Origin: Rhea pennata
Taxonomy: Eukaryota; Chordata; Aves; Rheiformes; Rheidae
Direction: 5' to 3'
Assembly: GCF_028389875.1 (NCBI RefSeq)
Contig: NC_084671.1
Span: 1,062,501 to 1,126,500, forward strand
Length of the DNA stretch: 64,000 nt
Part shown: positions 46,601 to 57,800 of the stretch, in pieces
Numbering within the stretch: the stretch's first letter is position 1
How the letters are laid out: every line of letters starts with the position of its first letter
Program-made: the position numbers and the translations under genes
The notes under the pieces: generated by a model
The model's database searches: none
What the model was told of the DNA's origin: nothing
The model's input: the letters and a program-made list of their open reading frames with translations, nothing else

Positions 46601-46945
46601 GGGCGGCTGCCGCTGCGCGCCCAGCGAACACCCCAAAGGGGCACCAGCCCCCACGGTGCGGGAGCCCGGTGCCTAGGGGACAGGAGGGGAAACCTGGCTC
46701 CCGAGGGGCCTGGCGAGGGCCCCGCGGAGCGCGGGGAGCGCCTGCCCGCGGGGAGCGCCTGCCCGCGCCTCACGCCTGCCCGCGCCTCGCGCCGCCCGCG
46801 CCATTTCCCGCGCGAGGCGGGAGGGGCGGGGCAGGGCGCGGCCTGGACTTCCCCCCTCACCCCGGCTGTCCGCCAAAACTTCGGCCAGGGGCGGGGCCAA
46901 ACGCCGCCGCGGGCCAACCGGCTGCCGGCGTGGCCGGCCCGCGGG

Positions 46946-47040
46946 CCAATGAGGCGGCGAGCTTTGACGAGCGGCGCGGCGCAGCCAATGCGGGGCGGGG
47001 CTGCGGGGCGGCCCGCCGCCCGCAGGCCAATGGGGGCGGG
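46946..47040 (+). promoter_or_regulatory. RAP2B: Triple CCAAT (NF-Y) array with GC boxes
   Basis: CCAAT occurs on the + strand at 46946-46950, 46985-46989 and 47027-47031, spaced 39 and 42 bp. The second and third are immediately followed by GGGGCGGGG-like Sp1 boxes. Each sits in a GGCCAATG or AGCCAATG core, the NF-Y preference. Confidence 0.75.
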
Positions 47041-47078
47041 CCGGGGCGGCGGCGGCGGGTGCCGGGCGCCATGGGCCG

Positions 47079-47117
47079 GGGCGGCGGCGGCGGCGGCGGC
47101 AGCAGCAGCAGCAGCAG
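47079..47117 (+). repeat. (GGC)n(AGC)n trinucleotide repeat
   Basis: About seven GGC triplets followed by about five AGC triplets, just downstream of the CCAAT array in the probable 5'UTR or start-site region of RAP2B. Likely unstable or polymorphic. Confidence 0.85.
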
Positions 47118-47326
47118 TGGCGGCGCACGGGGCTGCCGCCGCGCCGCTCCCGCTAGCGTCTTCCTCCTCCTCCGCGGCCACCGCCTTCCCCCCGCCCCCC
47201 GCGCCGCCTCCTCCCCCTCCCCGCCCGCCGCCGCCTCGCAGCGCTGCGGAGCCGCCGCGTAGCTCCGCGGCGCAGCGGGACTCGCGGGGCCGCCGGGCAG
47301 GGGAGGCGCCGCGGCCGGGGCTGTGC

Positions 47327-47350
47327 ATGGGCGGCGGCGGGCGGCGCTGA
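47327..47350 (+). other. RAP2B: Short uORF in the RAP2B leader
   Basis: ATGG at 47327 opens a 7-codon frame (Met, Gly and Arg codons only) that stops at TGA 47348-47350, 56 nt before the RAP2B start and in a different frame. It would be within the 5'UTR for any start site in the CCAAT-proximal region. A longer frame from an ATG at 47071 (63 codons to TAG 47260-47262) may lie upstream of the transcription start. Confidence 0.5.
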
Positions 47351-47406
47351 GCGCGCGTCCCCGGCGCGGCGCCGCGGCGGGAGGGCGAGGGCGGGCGGGG
47401 GGCGCC

Positions 47407-47958
47407 ATGCGGGAGTACAAAGTGGTGGTGCTGGGCTCGGGCGGCGTGGGCAAGTCCGCCCTCACCGTCCAGTTCGTCACCGGCTCCTTCATCGAGAAGT
47501 ACGACCCCACCATCGAGGACTTCTACCGCAAGGAGATCGAGGTGGACTCGTCGCCCTCGGTGCTGGAGATCCTGGACACGGCGGGCACGGAGCAGTTCGC
47601 CTCCATGCGGGACCTCTACATCAAGAACGGGCAGGGCTTCATCCTGGTCTACAGCCTGGTGAACCAGCAGAGCTTCCAGGACATCAAGCCCATGCGGGAC
47701 CAGATCACGCGCGTCAAGCGGTACGAGCGGGTGCCCATGATCCTGGTGGGCAACAAGGTGGACCTGGAGGGCGAGCGGGAGGTGTCGTTCGGGGAGGGCA
47801 AGGCGCTGGCCGAGGAGTGGAGCTGCCCCTTCATGGAGACCTCGGCCAAGAACAAGGCGTCGGTGGACGAGCTCTTCGCCGAGATCGTGCGGCAGATGAA
47901 CTACGCGGCGCAGCCGGGCGGCGACGAGCCGTGCTGCGCCGCCTGCGCCATCCTCTGA
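47407..47958 (+). CDS. RAP2B: Ras-related protein Rap-2b (small GTPase)
   Basis: A 183-aa RAS-family GTPase, a GDP/GTP switch at plasma and endosomal membranes. RAP2 effectors include TNIK/MINK/MAP4K4 kinases, and RAP2B also activates PLC-epsilon. The G-boxes are complete: P-loop GSGGVGKS (10-17), switch [10 protein letters not shown] (32-40) with Phe39 characteristic of RAP2, DTAGTE (57-62), NKVD (116-119) and ETSAK (144-148). The tail ends CCAACAIL: C176/C177 are the palmitoylation pair and CAIL is the CaaX box, with Leu favouring geranylgeranylation. The sequence is near-identical to mammalian RAP2B until the last 15 residues. It is a single exon, as in other vertebrates, with almost exclusively G/C third positions. 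The start at 47407 (gcgccATGC) gives the canonical [10 protein letters not shown]. The upstream in-frame extension begins only at a GTG. Confidence 0.98.
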   Translation: MREYKVVVLGSGGVGKSALTVQFVTGSFIEKYDPTIEDFYRKEIEVDSSPSVLEILDTAGTEQFASMRDLYIKNGQGFILVYSLVNQQSFQDIKPMRDQITRVKRYERVPMILVGNKVDLEGEREVSFGEGKALAEEWSCPFMETSAKNKASVDELFAEIVRQMNYAAQPGGDEPCCAACAIL

Positions 47959-48473
47959 GGCGGCCCCGCGCCGAGCGCGCCCGCGGCGGCGGCGCTGACT
48001 GGAGGCGGGCGCGCGCCCCCTCCCCCCCCCCCGCACGCCGGGCCGCGAGGCGGCGGCGGCCGTTGGGGCGGCGGCGGCTCCGGCGCCCCTGAGGAGAAGC
48101 CCGCGCTCCGCGCCCGCCGCCGCCGGCCGCAGGGTCTCTATGCAAAGCCGGGGTAAAACTTCGGCGTAGCCGAGCTGGAGAGTTAGTTGCACATGTGGAC
48201 TGGGACTTGCGCGGTGCCGGCGCAGTGCGTGCGGCGCCGGGACGTGTCTGCTGGTCACTCGCGAAGTGACCTTCGGTTTACCTGCTGTATCCGACCGGAA
48301 CTTGCAGGAGAGTGGTAGTGTGTTATCTTCTCCCCTCCCTCTTCTCCCCCTCAAGTCAGCTGTGAAAATGTTACAAATCTGCACATTTTTTTAGGTGTGT
48401 GTGCGTGTGTGGTTTCAATTTTTATTTTAATTGCGAGGGCGGGAGCGGTGGTGGTCTTGTTCTTAGTGGGGTG

Positions 48474-48493
48474 TTTTTTTTTTTTTTTTTTTT
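48474..48493. repeat. T20 homopolymer
   Basis: Twenty consecutive T in the RAP2B 3'UTR, followed by C and more T. Confidence 0.9.
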
Positions 48494-50449
48494 CTTTTTT
48501 TCACTTTCGGTTGGCAATAACTGATTTTGATGACTAGCTCTCTAAAGTGCAAAGACTTCCTCAGCGCGACGCCGGGCCGCGAGCAGCCCTGTGCCTACGG
48601 AGTGCCTTCGAAACTCAGCTGTGCCAGCCGGTGCCGACCTGTGAAAGCGCCGCGGAATCCCATTATCTGCTGCTCCAAAAACTACTTAGCAGTTTCCTTT
48701 CGGTAATCGTACTGAACGAGCCAGACAAAAGGGCCTGTTGTTAGTGGAATTTATTTCTTATTTCCATCTGAGCCTTTTAACTGTAGTTGCCATGTCTTGC
48801 AAGTTTGGGCTTCGTTTACTTCAAATTTACAAGAATTTAGCCTTTGGGGATTTTGGAGGGGGGGATTTTTTATTATTATTATTTTTGATTTTTTTTTATG
48901 TTTTGGGATGTACCTCCAGCCAGCAAAGAAAGAAATCTTTATGTTGTGATGTAATGAGAAAATTCTAACAACTGTCGTTTTAATTCCAGACATGCATTTA
49001 AGAGATGTCTATCCATTTTAAGAATTTTAATACAAATGCTGTTTTTTAGAAAACAACTTTGTGCGCTTTTGTGTTACATGAAACACTTTTGCAAACACTG
49101 TTTATTGTGATTTATGTCTTAGTAATAAAATGAGTGAGAGGACGGTGCTTGAATTAGGCAAGGGCAGGGCTTTAACAAAAAACCAAAACCCTAATAATTA
49201 GCAATTTTTAATACAGTTTTCATCAGTATTTAGGTCCTGGTCCTATGTGATGCAGCATCTGAGTGGAACACTGTTCAGTAGGCAGCTTTGGGAAGATGGT
49301 GTGGCTTTAATGCAAAAGCTCTTGTAAAATTAGGGCCTTTTTTTTTCTTACTGAAAACAACATGGTTTATTGAGATGTAGTTCTAAAGGTCAAGTATTTA
49401 TAAAATTTAAGCTTTTGATTTTGTTGCATTATAACTCCTTAAAGTTACACATCAAGACTTATCATTTCCTTCCTGGTGTGGAGAGGAGTTGGGGTGGGAG
49501 GACATATGTACTTTCTGTGGTTTGGAAGGTTTGGGGGGTTGTGTTTACCTCCTTTATCTTCCTCTCTCAACTCTTTCTTTAAACATTAACACACAAAAAG
49601 TGCAATTCTTCTCCACATGCCAGGAAGAAATGAAATTACCTTACCATAAGAAGCCAAATGTTTAGCCGTTGTCTGTAAAGGCTTCTTGATCAGGCCCCTT
49701 GAAGCTAAATGCCTGATTCCTACCATAAATCTGACCATTTCCTCTGTTTTAAATAGGAAAGCTTTCTGCTTCAGCATTGGAAGAAAGGTTTTTGTATTAA
49801 TTTCATTCATTGTGATTTCAGTAACTAGTATTAAGGTGATAATCTTGTATTATAGTTGAGAATTGGATATTGATTTTAGCAATGTCCAATATCTACTGAT
49901 AATTTTGAAAATATAATATTTGTAAATATTTAACACATGTCTTCTCCTGAGTTCACATGTATCCTTCAGAACAGTGAGGAAGTGTTCTATCAGACTGTTA
50001 TGATCACAGTTAAAAGCAAACTTACCCAGACTGGAGAAGACCTCTATACTGAACAGTTCCGTGAACTTCTGTTTGGGGCCTTTATACAGCAGATAAATTG
50101 ATCCAGCCCCTACCCCTCCTCCTATTTTTAAGTTGCAATGGGATTTTCAGTTTTAGCTTATCTTTTTTTATGAATTAGGAAACCTATTCCTTGAGGACTT
50201 CCACATTAGGCCAGGTGAATAATGTATGCTAATAACAGAGGCTTCTATTAACCAAAAAATTGCATGGAAAACTAAAAGCTTTCTTGCAGGCATGTCTTGC
50301 ATTGAAGTTTAAAACAAAAATGCCATAAATTATATCTCAGCTGTTTCTATGGTCCAATTTTGCCTTAAATTTAATAGAATTACATAGTTCCTAGCACCTA
50401 ATAGGATTTGCTCCAAATTGGTGGTGTATTGAAATCAATTTGTTTAACT

Positions 50450-50472
50450 AAAAAAAAAAAAAAAAAAAAAAA
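50450..50472. repeat. A23 homopolymer
   Basis: Twenty-three consecutive A. There is no SINE or processed copy upstream that would explain it as a tail. It could cause internal oligo-dT priming in cDNA data. Confidence 0.9.
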
Positions 50473-51810
50473 TCCAACAGAACAGCAGATTCTTAATTTT
50501 TTGGAGTGCCTCCTGTTTTCCTATTGCCTATCTTACGATTGAGGAATAATGTAAAACTGTGTGTATGTAGCACACAAAGTGGAACATAAAGTACAATTTT
50601 CCTTAGCCTAGCAGAACAGTTGAAGGCAGCTTAATAAGGACTATGGATTTTGCTGGGTTTTTTTTTTGTAGACATGCTCTACTTCTTGCCAAAAAGGTGT
50701 ATTTGTCAAACAATGAAGGATTTAAGAAACCGTGTCAAAGGTCTGATCAGTCATGAATGTATTTAGATGTTTGACATTCTCTATGACTTGCTGAGGACAG
50801 TACGAAAAGTAGAGCTGAGTAGTTTTATATTCCAAATACTCTGATGTTTTTTGGTGCTTGTTAAACATGGGCCTTGTCTATAAAGTAGAAAAAAATGTAC
50901 TGCTTTAACTTGACTGAACAATGAAAACTGTATTTCCTTCTACACTAGAGGAAAATGTTGTATCAGTATAAAGGTACTCTTTTATTCCTTTTCCCTGTGG
51001 GAATGTGTTATACCAGTATCGATACAAAGGTGACATACAGCTCTTTTCACAGTGAGGGTTGCGCCAAAAAAAAAAAAAAAAAGCAAGAAAAATCACATTT
51101 CCAACCAAAATACTTCCTAACAGTGCTGAAATTGTGTGAACAAGGCCTTAGTTTAAGGCTTATCTTATGGCCGCAAATTCTACTGTACATAATGATTGTA
51201 TTTTTAAAATCTAAGCTTGTACTCTTGCAAGAAAGTGTCTTTGAAATCCTAGTCTCTGTGGTCATAATTGTGCTGTGTTCTGGACCTCATTTTCAATACA
51301 AGTGTGGTTCTTTTCAATACAACACTCAGGCTTTATTGATGCTTACAATCCTGAAGATGATGTTATATTCTGTGACCGTGGGATTCCTGAAGGTTCTGCC
51401 TCTCTCAAAAGACTGTATGGCAGGTTTTGTGCAAAGGGCATTTTCAATAAAGGGCAGCTGGCTCTTTATGACCTCTTCATTTGGGTGCTCCTTGTACACA
51501 AGTGTTGCTAAATATCTAATTTCCTTTCAGAGTGACAAAACGCAGAAACTTATTTTAAGGATTTTTGTGTGAAAAGGAGTGACAAGTGCGTTCTTTTTAA
51601 TCCTCTCCCATTTAAATTAATGGATAAGTCGCATGACTGTAAATGGAAAATGATTGGAGCCCTACTGCTATTAGAAACTCTCTTACTCTCCAGATTTATA
51701 GAGCAGGCAACACAAACTCATTTTAATAGACCTTCACTGTATCTTCTGGAGCTATTATTTTGAGTGCCTATTCATTTTCGGATGAGACTTGCTGTAGAAT
51801 AAAGTATGTG

Positions 51811-54800
51811 TAGTGAGCTCTGTTCAAAGGCGGGATGGTTCTAAATAATGATCTTTGTAGCTTATTTATAGCCTGATTCTACAGTGCTTATAGCTTCATA
51901 CAAAATGTGTATGTCAAAAAGATTCTTTGTCCTGTCGTATTATTACAAAATGCTGTTCTGGAATCTACTTTTAGGAACTCAACATCTGCCCAACTTAAAG
52001 AACTGGTGGGGGCAGGGAGGGGAAGACTGAAAGTCTTTGGTAAATGTGCACATAGCAGATTAACAGAATCATTACATTGCAGGGTTTGTTTTAAATAGCT
52101 AAAAATGCTTAAAGGAATTATGGTGATGAGGGATGGAGTGGAGGTGAATTGCAGGGGTTTTGTTGTTTTGGAGGTTTTCTTGTTTGTTTGGGCTAAGTGC
52201 TTGTTACTCTGTAGTCCAGGATCTCACTTATTTCCCGGGGTGTGTGGGGGGGAACAGTGTGTGTATGTTTGTGTTTGGGAGGTGGGGGTGCATTTCATTG
52301 AAGTGAGAATCAAAGTCTTTTCCTTACCAAAGGTGATTTCAATTCTGTGTGCTGTCAGTCTATATTGAAGAAAACACAGTGAAACCTGGGTGATGATGGG
52401 CTAGAGCAGAGGTGCTGAAGTGCAGAAATCTTAAGAACAATCATTAAAAGTTTCATCATAACTGTTCTAATTTTTTGGAAAGGTGTGAGTACTCTGATGC
52501 ATATTAGGTGCTGCTTTACTGTTATTGATGCTAGAGCATAGTGATTCAGTAGCTGATACGCTGTGTGTGCGACAAACGTATTGGGTCAAGAAATGTGTTT
52601 TATAGGAAAACATTTAATCTGCAAAATTTAATACCATGTCTTAGATCCTATCTAAAACATTATAAAGTTAGAAGTCAATTAATCAAAGCTTGCAAATTGT
52701 TCAATTAAATCTTAGAAGATTGGAAGCACTTGCTCTGTAACAGTGACTGTGACTTTATTTTACTTTGACAGCCTCTGTGGTTTTTAGAGCTTTTGTAAAA
52801 GAGGAGACTTGGTGATTAAGACTCTTTAGCTTTGTTTTGGTAATCCTGAACAGAGAAACATTTTTAGGAAAATAGTGTCTGACATGTAACCTCAACTTCA
52901 ATGATATGAAAATAATTTCTTTCTACAGAATTCCTTATTTTTAAGGGAACACTATTAAAAAAAAAAAAAAAAAGTAGGTAATAGATCTAATGTCCAGGCA
53001 ATAGACAGATCCCAGATATGCTTCTCTACTTGTTTGACTGACTGCAATTCTACAAGAAATTCTGCAGCAACTGGACTGATTGAAATGATGCTGCTAAATT
53101 TTCTACTGTTTGAGATAGTCCTACTATCCTGTTGTTTTATGATGCCAGGATGAAATGAGATGTTTTAAGGTTGTTTTTGAGGATGTTTGTAAATGGATTT
53201 CTGGATGAAAAGCTAGTCTGAAATACAAGTTGTTCTTTTCTTTGAATTAGATATTGAAAAAGGTATATGTCAGCATTTGTATCAGTATTCCCTTACCTGT
53301 TTCTCACTCATGATATTAATCTAATGCTTATTTCTACAGTGTTACTCTTATCCCAATTTAAATAATTAAGATGAATACTAAAAAATTTCAAATTATTATG
53401 TTAGTGATAGAATTACAGATAAGGCAGTAAGCACAGCTGAATATTTGCATTTGACTTACTATGAACAGACAAATTATTCAGGTGTGGACCCTGATGTGGG
53501 TATCTAAAAAGAACTCTAGTTTGAGCTGTTGAAAGTTATGTACCTGAGGGACGTGACTGTTAATGATGTGTTGTGATTGCATTTGTTCTGAAGAGTGGGA
53601 ACAAATATAAGAATCAGATGCATCTACTGTTGAATTAGCTTGAGTTGTATCATTTCTTTGTGCTGCTAAGAGATGATAGAACTTACGCTGAGATAGACAG
53701 ACCTAAATATTGGAAGTTTTTGAATGCTGTCTAGCAGAAAGCTTGGTTTAACCAAGCCTTATGTTTAAATCAGAGCAGATATTTAAAAGCACTTTGAGTG
53801 GGAGGTAGAGTACCTGAATGATTTCAAAAAAATTCTTCGTAATTTTTCACTGGCCTTGGTTTGTTTAATTATTATAAAATACACTTTTACTGTGATGTCT
53901 ATTGCTAGATAGAGGTTGTGTTTAAATAGGCTCTAATATTCATATTAACTTAGTACTAGAAATATCTCCATGTTTTAGGGACTGATAAACATGACAGTCA
54001 GAAAGTGAAGGTCTGTTTACCTGCTGAAGGCCTTGTGGTAGGATTGGTAAGAAAGCAAAACATCCAGGCTTCTGTTTTCAAAAATAATGATGCAAATGAG
54101 GATGTCTTATGAAACTATTTGAAATTACAAATTACTTCTATTGCTCAGAATAAAATATAGTGTTTTAGAGCTGATAGGAGACAATTATTCCTTCTATTCA
54201 CTCCTACATGAAGATCAGAGCCACTGATTTTTCTTGCATATAATGAGAGAAACTGTATGACTTTGCTACCACATGGATTTCTCAGAAATGGGCTGATCTT
54301 AGGACTTCATTTCTCACTTCAAGCTCTCTTGCATTCATCCTCTTCTAGAGTATGCGAGCGAGAAGGAAGCCCAGATGATGCAGAAATAATAAAATGATTG
54401 CATATGGAAATAAAATGATTAGAATGGAAAGCTTGCTCATATCTAAGTATTTAAGAGGATATGTCTTTCACTGAAGTTAATAGCAAAACTGAGCAAACAT
54501 ACAAGACATGTAACTCCTTTCTCTTTAGTTTTCTGTCATTCTAAGTGTCTTAGAGAAAACTGAAATAAAGACTGTTTCCTGCAAGGTAAATGGAAATCTT
54601 TGGAGACTACTCTTATGACCAACATATATCAATCATGTCCAGGACATTTGTTGGTAGAAAATTTTGTTGTAAATTATTGTGTGGTAGCTAAAGGGATGGC
54701 TTGTCAGCAGAAAATCATTTGGCATTTTAAAGAAGCAGCATGCAAGTACTTTGTAACTGCTCTTACTTGTCTAGAAAAATAGCTCGAAAGGTAACAGTCT

Positions 54801-57800
54801 TTTGTAGATTTCCTGAAAATTACAAGTGTACTTTTTCTGTATGCATAAATAGATGATTTTTAGGGGTGAAAACAATCCTTTGTGCATGAAACTTATAATG
54901 TGACTTCTAGTTAAATTGCTATACTGGATCTTAGTTTTATCCCCCTTGCGCACAATTCCTAATTGTGGGGAGAGTTGTTTCTCCAGGATCTTGTGAGTGA
55001 TCAGAAATGAAATGTTAAGTATTTTTTCAGACCTATAATAAAAGAAAATTTTGGGGATATCGTACATGTGTGTCGATGGTACTCAGTGTACTAAGCAATG
55101 CATCTCCCAGGCATGAGAAATATTCAACTGATCAAGAAGTAGCAACATAGGGCTACTAAAATCCTGACTAGAAGGTAGAACTGGAACCTGAGATGTGGGA
55201 CTGTATTTTGGATTTGTGGTGTATGGTTGGAAGCAGGAAACATTGCCAAGCTTTCTAAACACCAAATCTGATTTGATTTGTGTGGAGTAGTAGGAAGCTG
55301 AATGCCTTGCTGGTGGCACAGGGCAGTTTGGGATAAGATGTTTAGAATTTTTCTGTTTCAAGTATAAAGAAACATCTATTGAGTGTGTGTATGTTGCACA
55401 CAAACTATTTCTAATATTTGGAAGTACCACTCTCTTTTCTTCCCTTACTTTGCCTACAGAAAATGTGAAGGTGTATTAATGCAATTCTGTGTTTTTCATA
55501 GTCTGGCCTGAATATAAGTTGTACCAGTGGGTTTTTTTTACTGACTTAGTTTACCTGATGTATATTTTCAGGCACAAAACAGCAGTAGGTAAAGGTTTGA
55601 GATCTTGATTTAAAGCTTCATGATCTTTGGTAGAAAATATGACAAATACCTATTTAATGCACCAAGTAATGGTAATGATTGTAATACTGTGCAAAATTAT
55701 GAATGTATGTGTTTGAGTGAGTAGTTTTCTAATTGCTGAGGCTCTAAATAGTTACTCTCCAAATCATATTTTTGTTTTGTTTTGTTTTTTCTTCCTATGG
55801 AGCTAAGCAGATTTGAAAGTGCAAAGAAAGTTTTTGTAATGAATGTGTCATCCACCTCGGATGATTACGATTTTTGAAGTTTATAGTAAGTTTTCATAGA
55901 TTCTTTATACTATCAATCACTGAAATTTCTTCCAAACTGTGTGGAAATTGATGATGATGATGATTGCAGTGTGACTCAATATAGTTGGGAGCCATATTTA
56001 TTTAAGGGTAAGACTAGTGATAATTTCATTCCTTGAATGAATTTCAGTAATTTTAAGTACCTCAACTTAGCATAATGAGTTTGCGGCCAAGTTGACCTGA
56101 TGATTAACAAAGTTAAGATGAAAGCGAGATAATGAAGTACTTGAATAATTAAGTTTCTAATATTTGAGATCTTGATTTCTATTCTTTTTTGAATATTCTG
56201 TGACATTCCAGATTGACTCTCTTTTCTGCTAGGTTTTCTTGTTTCAAACATTGTTTGCTTTAGTGTGCATATCACTTTCTCTTTAGTGTTGGGTTTTTTG
56301 TTTTTTTCCTTTAATTAAAGGAAAAAAATAGAGAGGAGATTTGTATTTGAATTATTACATAGCACAAGCTGCCTAGATACATGAAGTATATGGCATATAC
56401 TTCATGTATCTTTGAAATAAAAGCAAATGTAAGGAATACACTGTATTTTTAAGGTATTTCTAAGGCGTGGATTCTCAGCAGAGACGTGGCTTGGAAAAGT
56501 TAATTTACCAAAGAGCTAGATCAGCCTGTTAGAGTAATACTGTAAGTAAATAAGTCTGTGAAGTGAAATAAAGTCTGTGAAGACTTTAGTACATTATTTC
56601 AATCTCTGTAGTGAGACCACAAGTTACAGGTTTCTGCGCATAAATATTTATGCATACTTACAAAGTTGGATGTAGCATACACAACTTGTGAAGTGCCCAA
56701 ATTTTCCTTCTCTGGGCATAGAAAATCAGGAATTCAGTGCCTATACTCGCTGAATATCAGACCAGTAGCATAGAAATCTAGGTACTTATTTAGCCAATTA
56801 TAAGCACCCAGAAAGAACCTTCTTGTACCTTTTCAAGTATTTCTGACCTGACACATTTTTTAGCTTTGCTAAACGAGAAAATCACTGTGTTTATTAAAGA
56901 TACGCAATGTATAGCCTTTATAAGATCTAGGGATTGTAACCTGTCAACCTAGTCTGAAATGTTTGTGGCCAGATTTCCAGCTTGTGTTTCACCTTTGTGT
57001 TTCTTGTGATAAGTAAATTGAAACCAAACCTGTCTAGACTGAAACATTGAGAGTTCAAGGACAGATATTCTTGGATTCTTTACAAACTGAGTGATGAATT
57101 AGAATTGCTCAATGCACATCTGGTTGTAGCTTGTTTCAGGTGTTTGTAAGATAGTAACTTCCTTTAGCAGCCATTCAGGGTTTGTCAGCTCTTAGGGTAG
57201 TTAACTGAAATTAATTGAGGGATAACTGAAGATCATTTGGCAAGTATGTTTGTGCTTATATTAATATGGAGACATAAACTATATTATTCCAGGATATAAA
57301 CAAACTCTAAACAAATCTTAGATATTCTAATTGCCTGTAGTAGAATCTTTAATATAGCTTCATGACTGAAGCTCTATTTATGTACTGCATTACGCTGTTG
57401 TGAATCTGAACTTTACTGACTTACTCCTCGATTCTGCAAATGTATGTATGCTTAATTTCCTGTTCCTTTGTAATCTTGTTGAAATCAGAGGATCGTTTAT
57501 CCAACTGAGCAGAATTTAACCCAAGTCCGCATTTTAAGTGTTTCGCATTACTAGTGCAGTCTGACCTTTTTAAAACCAGTGATTTTATTTTAAAAAATCC
57601 TAAGTAATTATGTTGGGTTTTTTGAAGTCTATTTTCATCCAAATTGCATGGTTGGTTAAACAAAGTGTGTCTAGAACTCAAATGCATTTTAAAAATAACA
57701 CTGCTTTATAAGCAGTAAGACCTTCTTAAAAAGTTTTGTTTTTAATTGTCTATAAAATCTCTAGGTAACTAAATGGGCTTTAAGGACCCACCCTGCAAAA

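Larger units (their letters stand above)
46600..48145 (+). promoter_or_regulatory. RAP2B: RAP2B CpG island and promoter region
   Basis: CpG island covering the upstream region, the whole CDS and the start of the 3'UTR. It is TATA-less. Promoter elements seen are an E2F-type TTTCCCGCG (46804-46812), GC boxes at 46823-46832, 46888-46898, 46991-47000 and 47031-47040, and three CCAAT boxes described separately. By usual CCAAT spacing the start of transcription is likely about 47090-47150, which is inference. Confidence 0.75.
47959..51810 (+). other. RAP2B: Probable RAP2B 3'UTR
   Basis: After the TGA the sequence is CpG-rich to about 48145, then becomes AT-rich. AATAAA signals occur at 49124-49129, 51446-51451 and 51798-51803. 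RAP2B is a single-exon gene with a multi-kilobase 3'UTR in mammals, so a distal end is plausible. A T20 run lies at 48474-48493 and an A23 run at 50450-50472. Frames within it (for example 50955-51572) are AT-rich, span an A-run and show no domain. The end point is uncertain. Confidence 0.5.

Noticed and set aside
46489-48384. 631-codon minus-strand ORF antisense to RAP2B
   Set aside because: Shadow of the GC-rich, G/C-third-position RAP2B exon and its CpG island. No independent domain.
50955-51572. 205-codon + ORF with hydrophobic segments
   Set aside because: Begins at a TTG, encodes a poly-Lys run from an A-homopolymer, and lies in the probable RAP2B 3'UTR with an AATAAA inside it.
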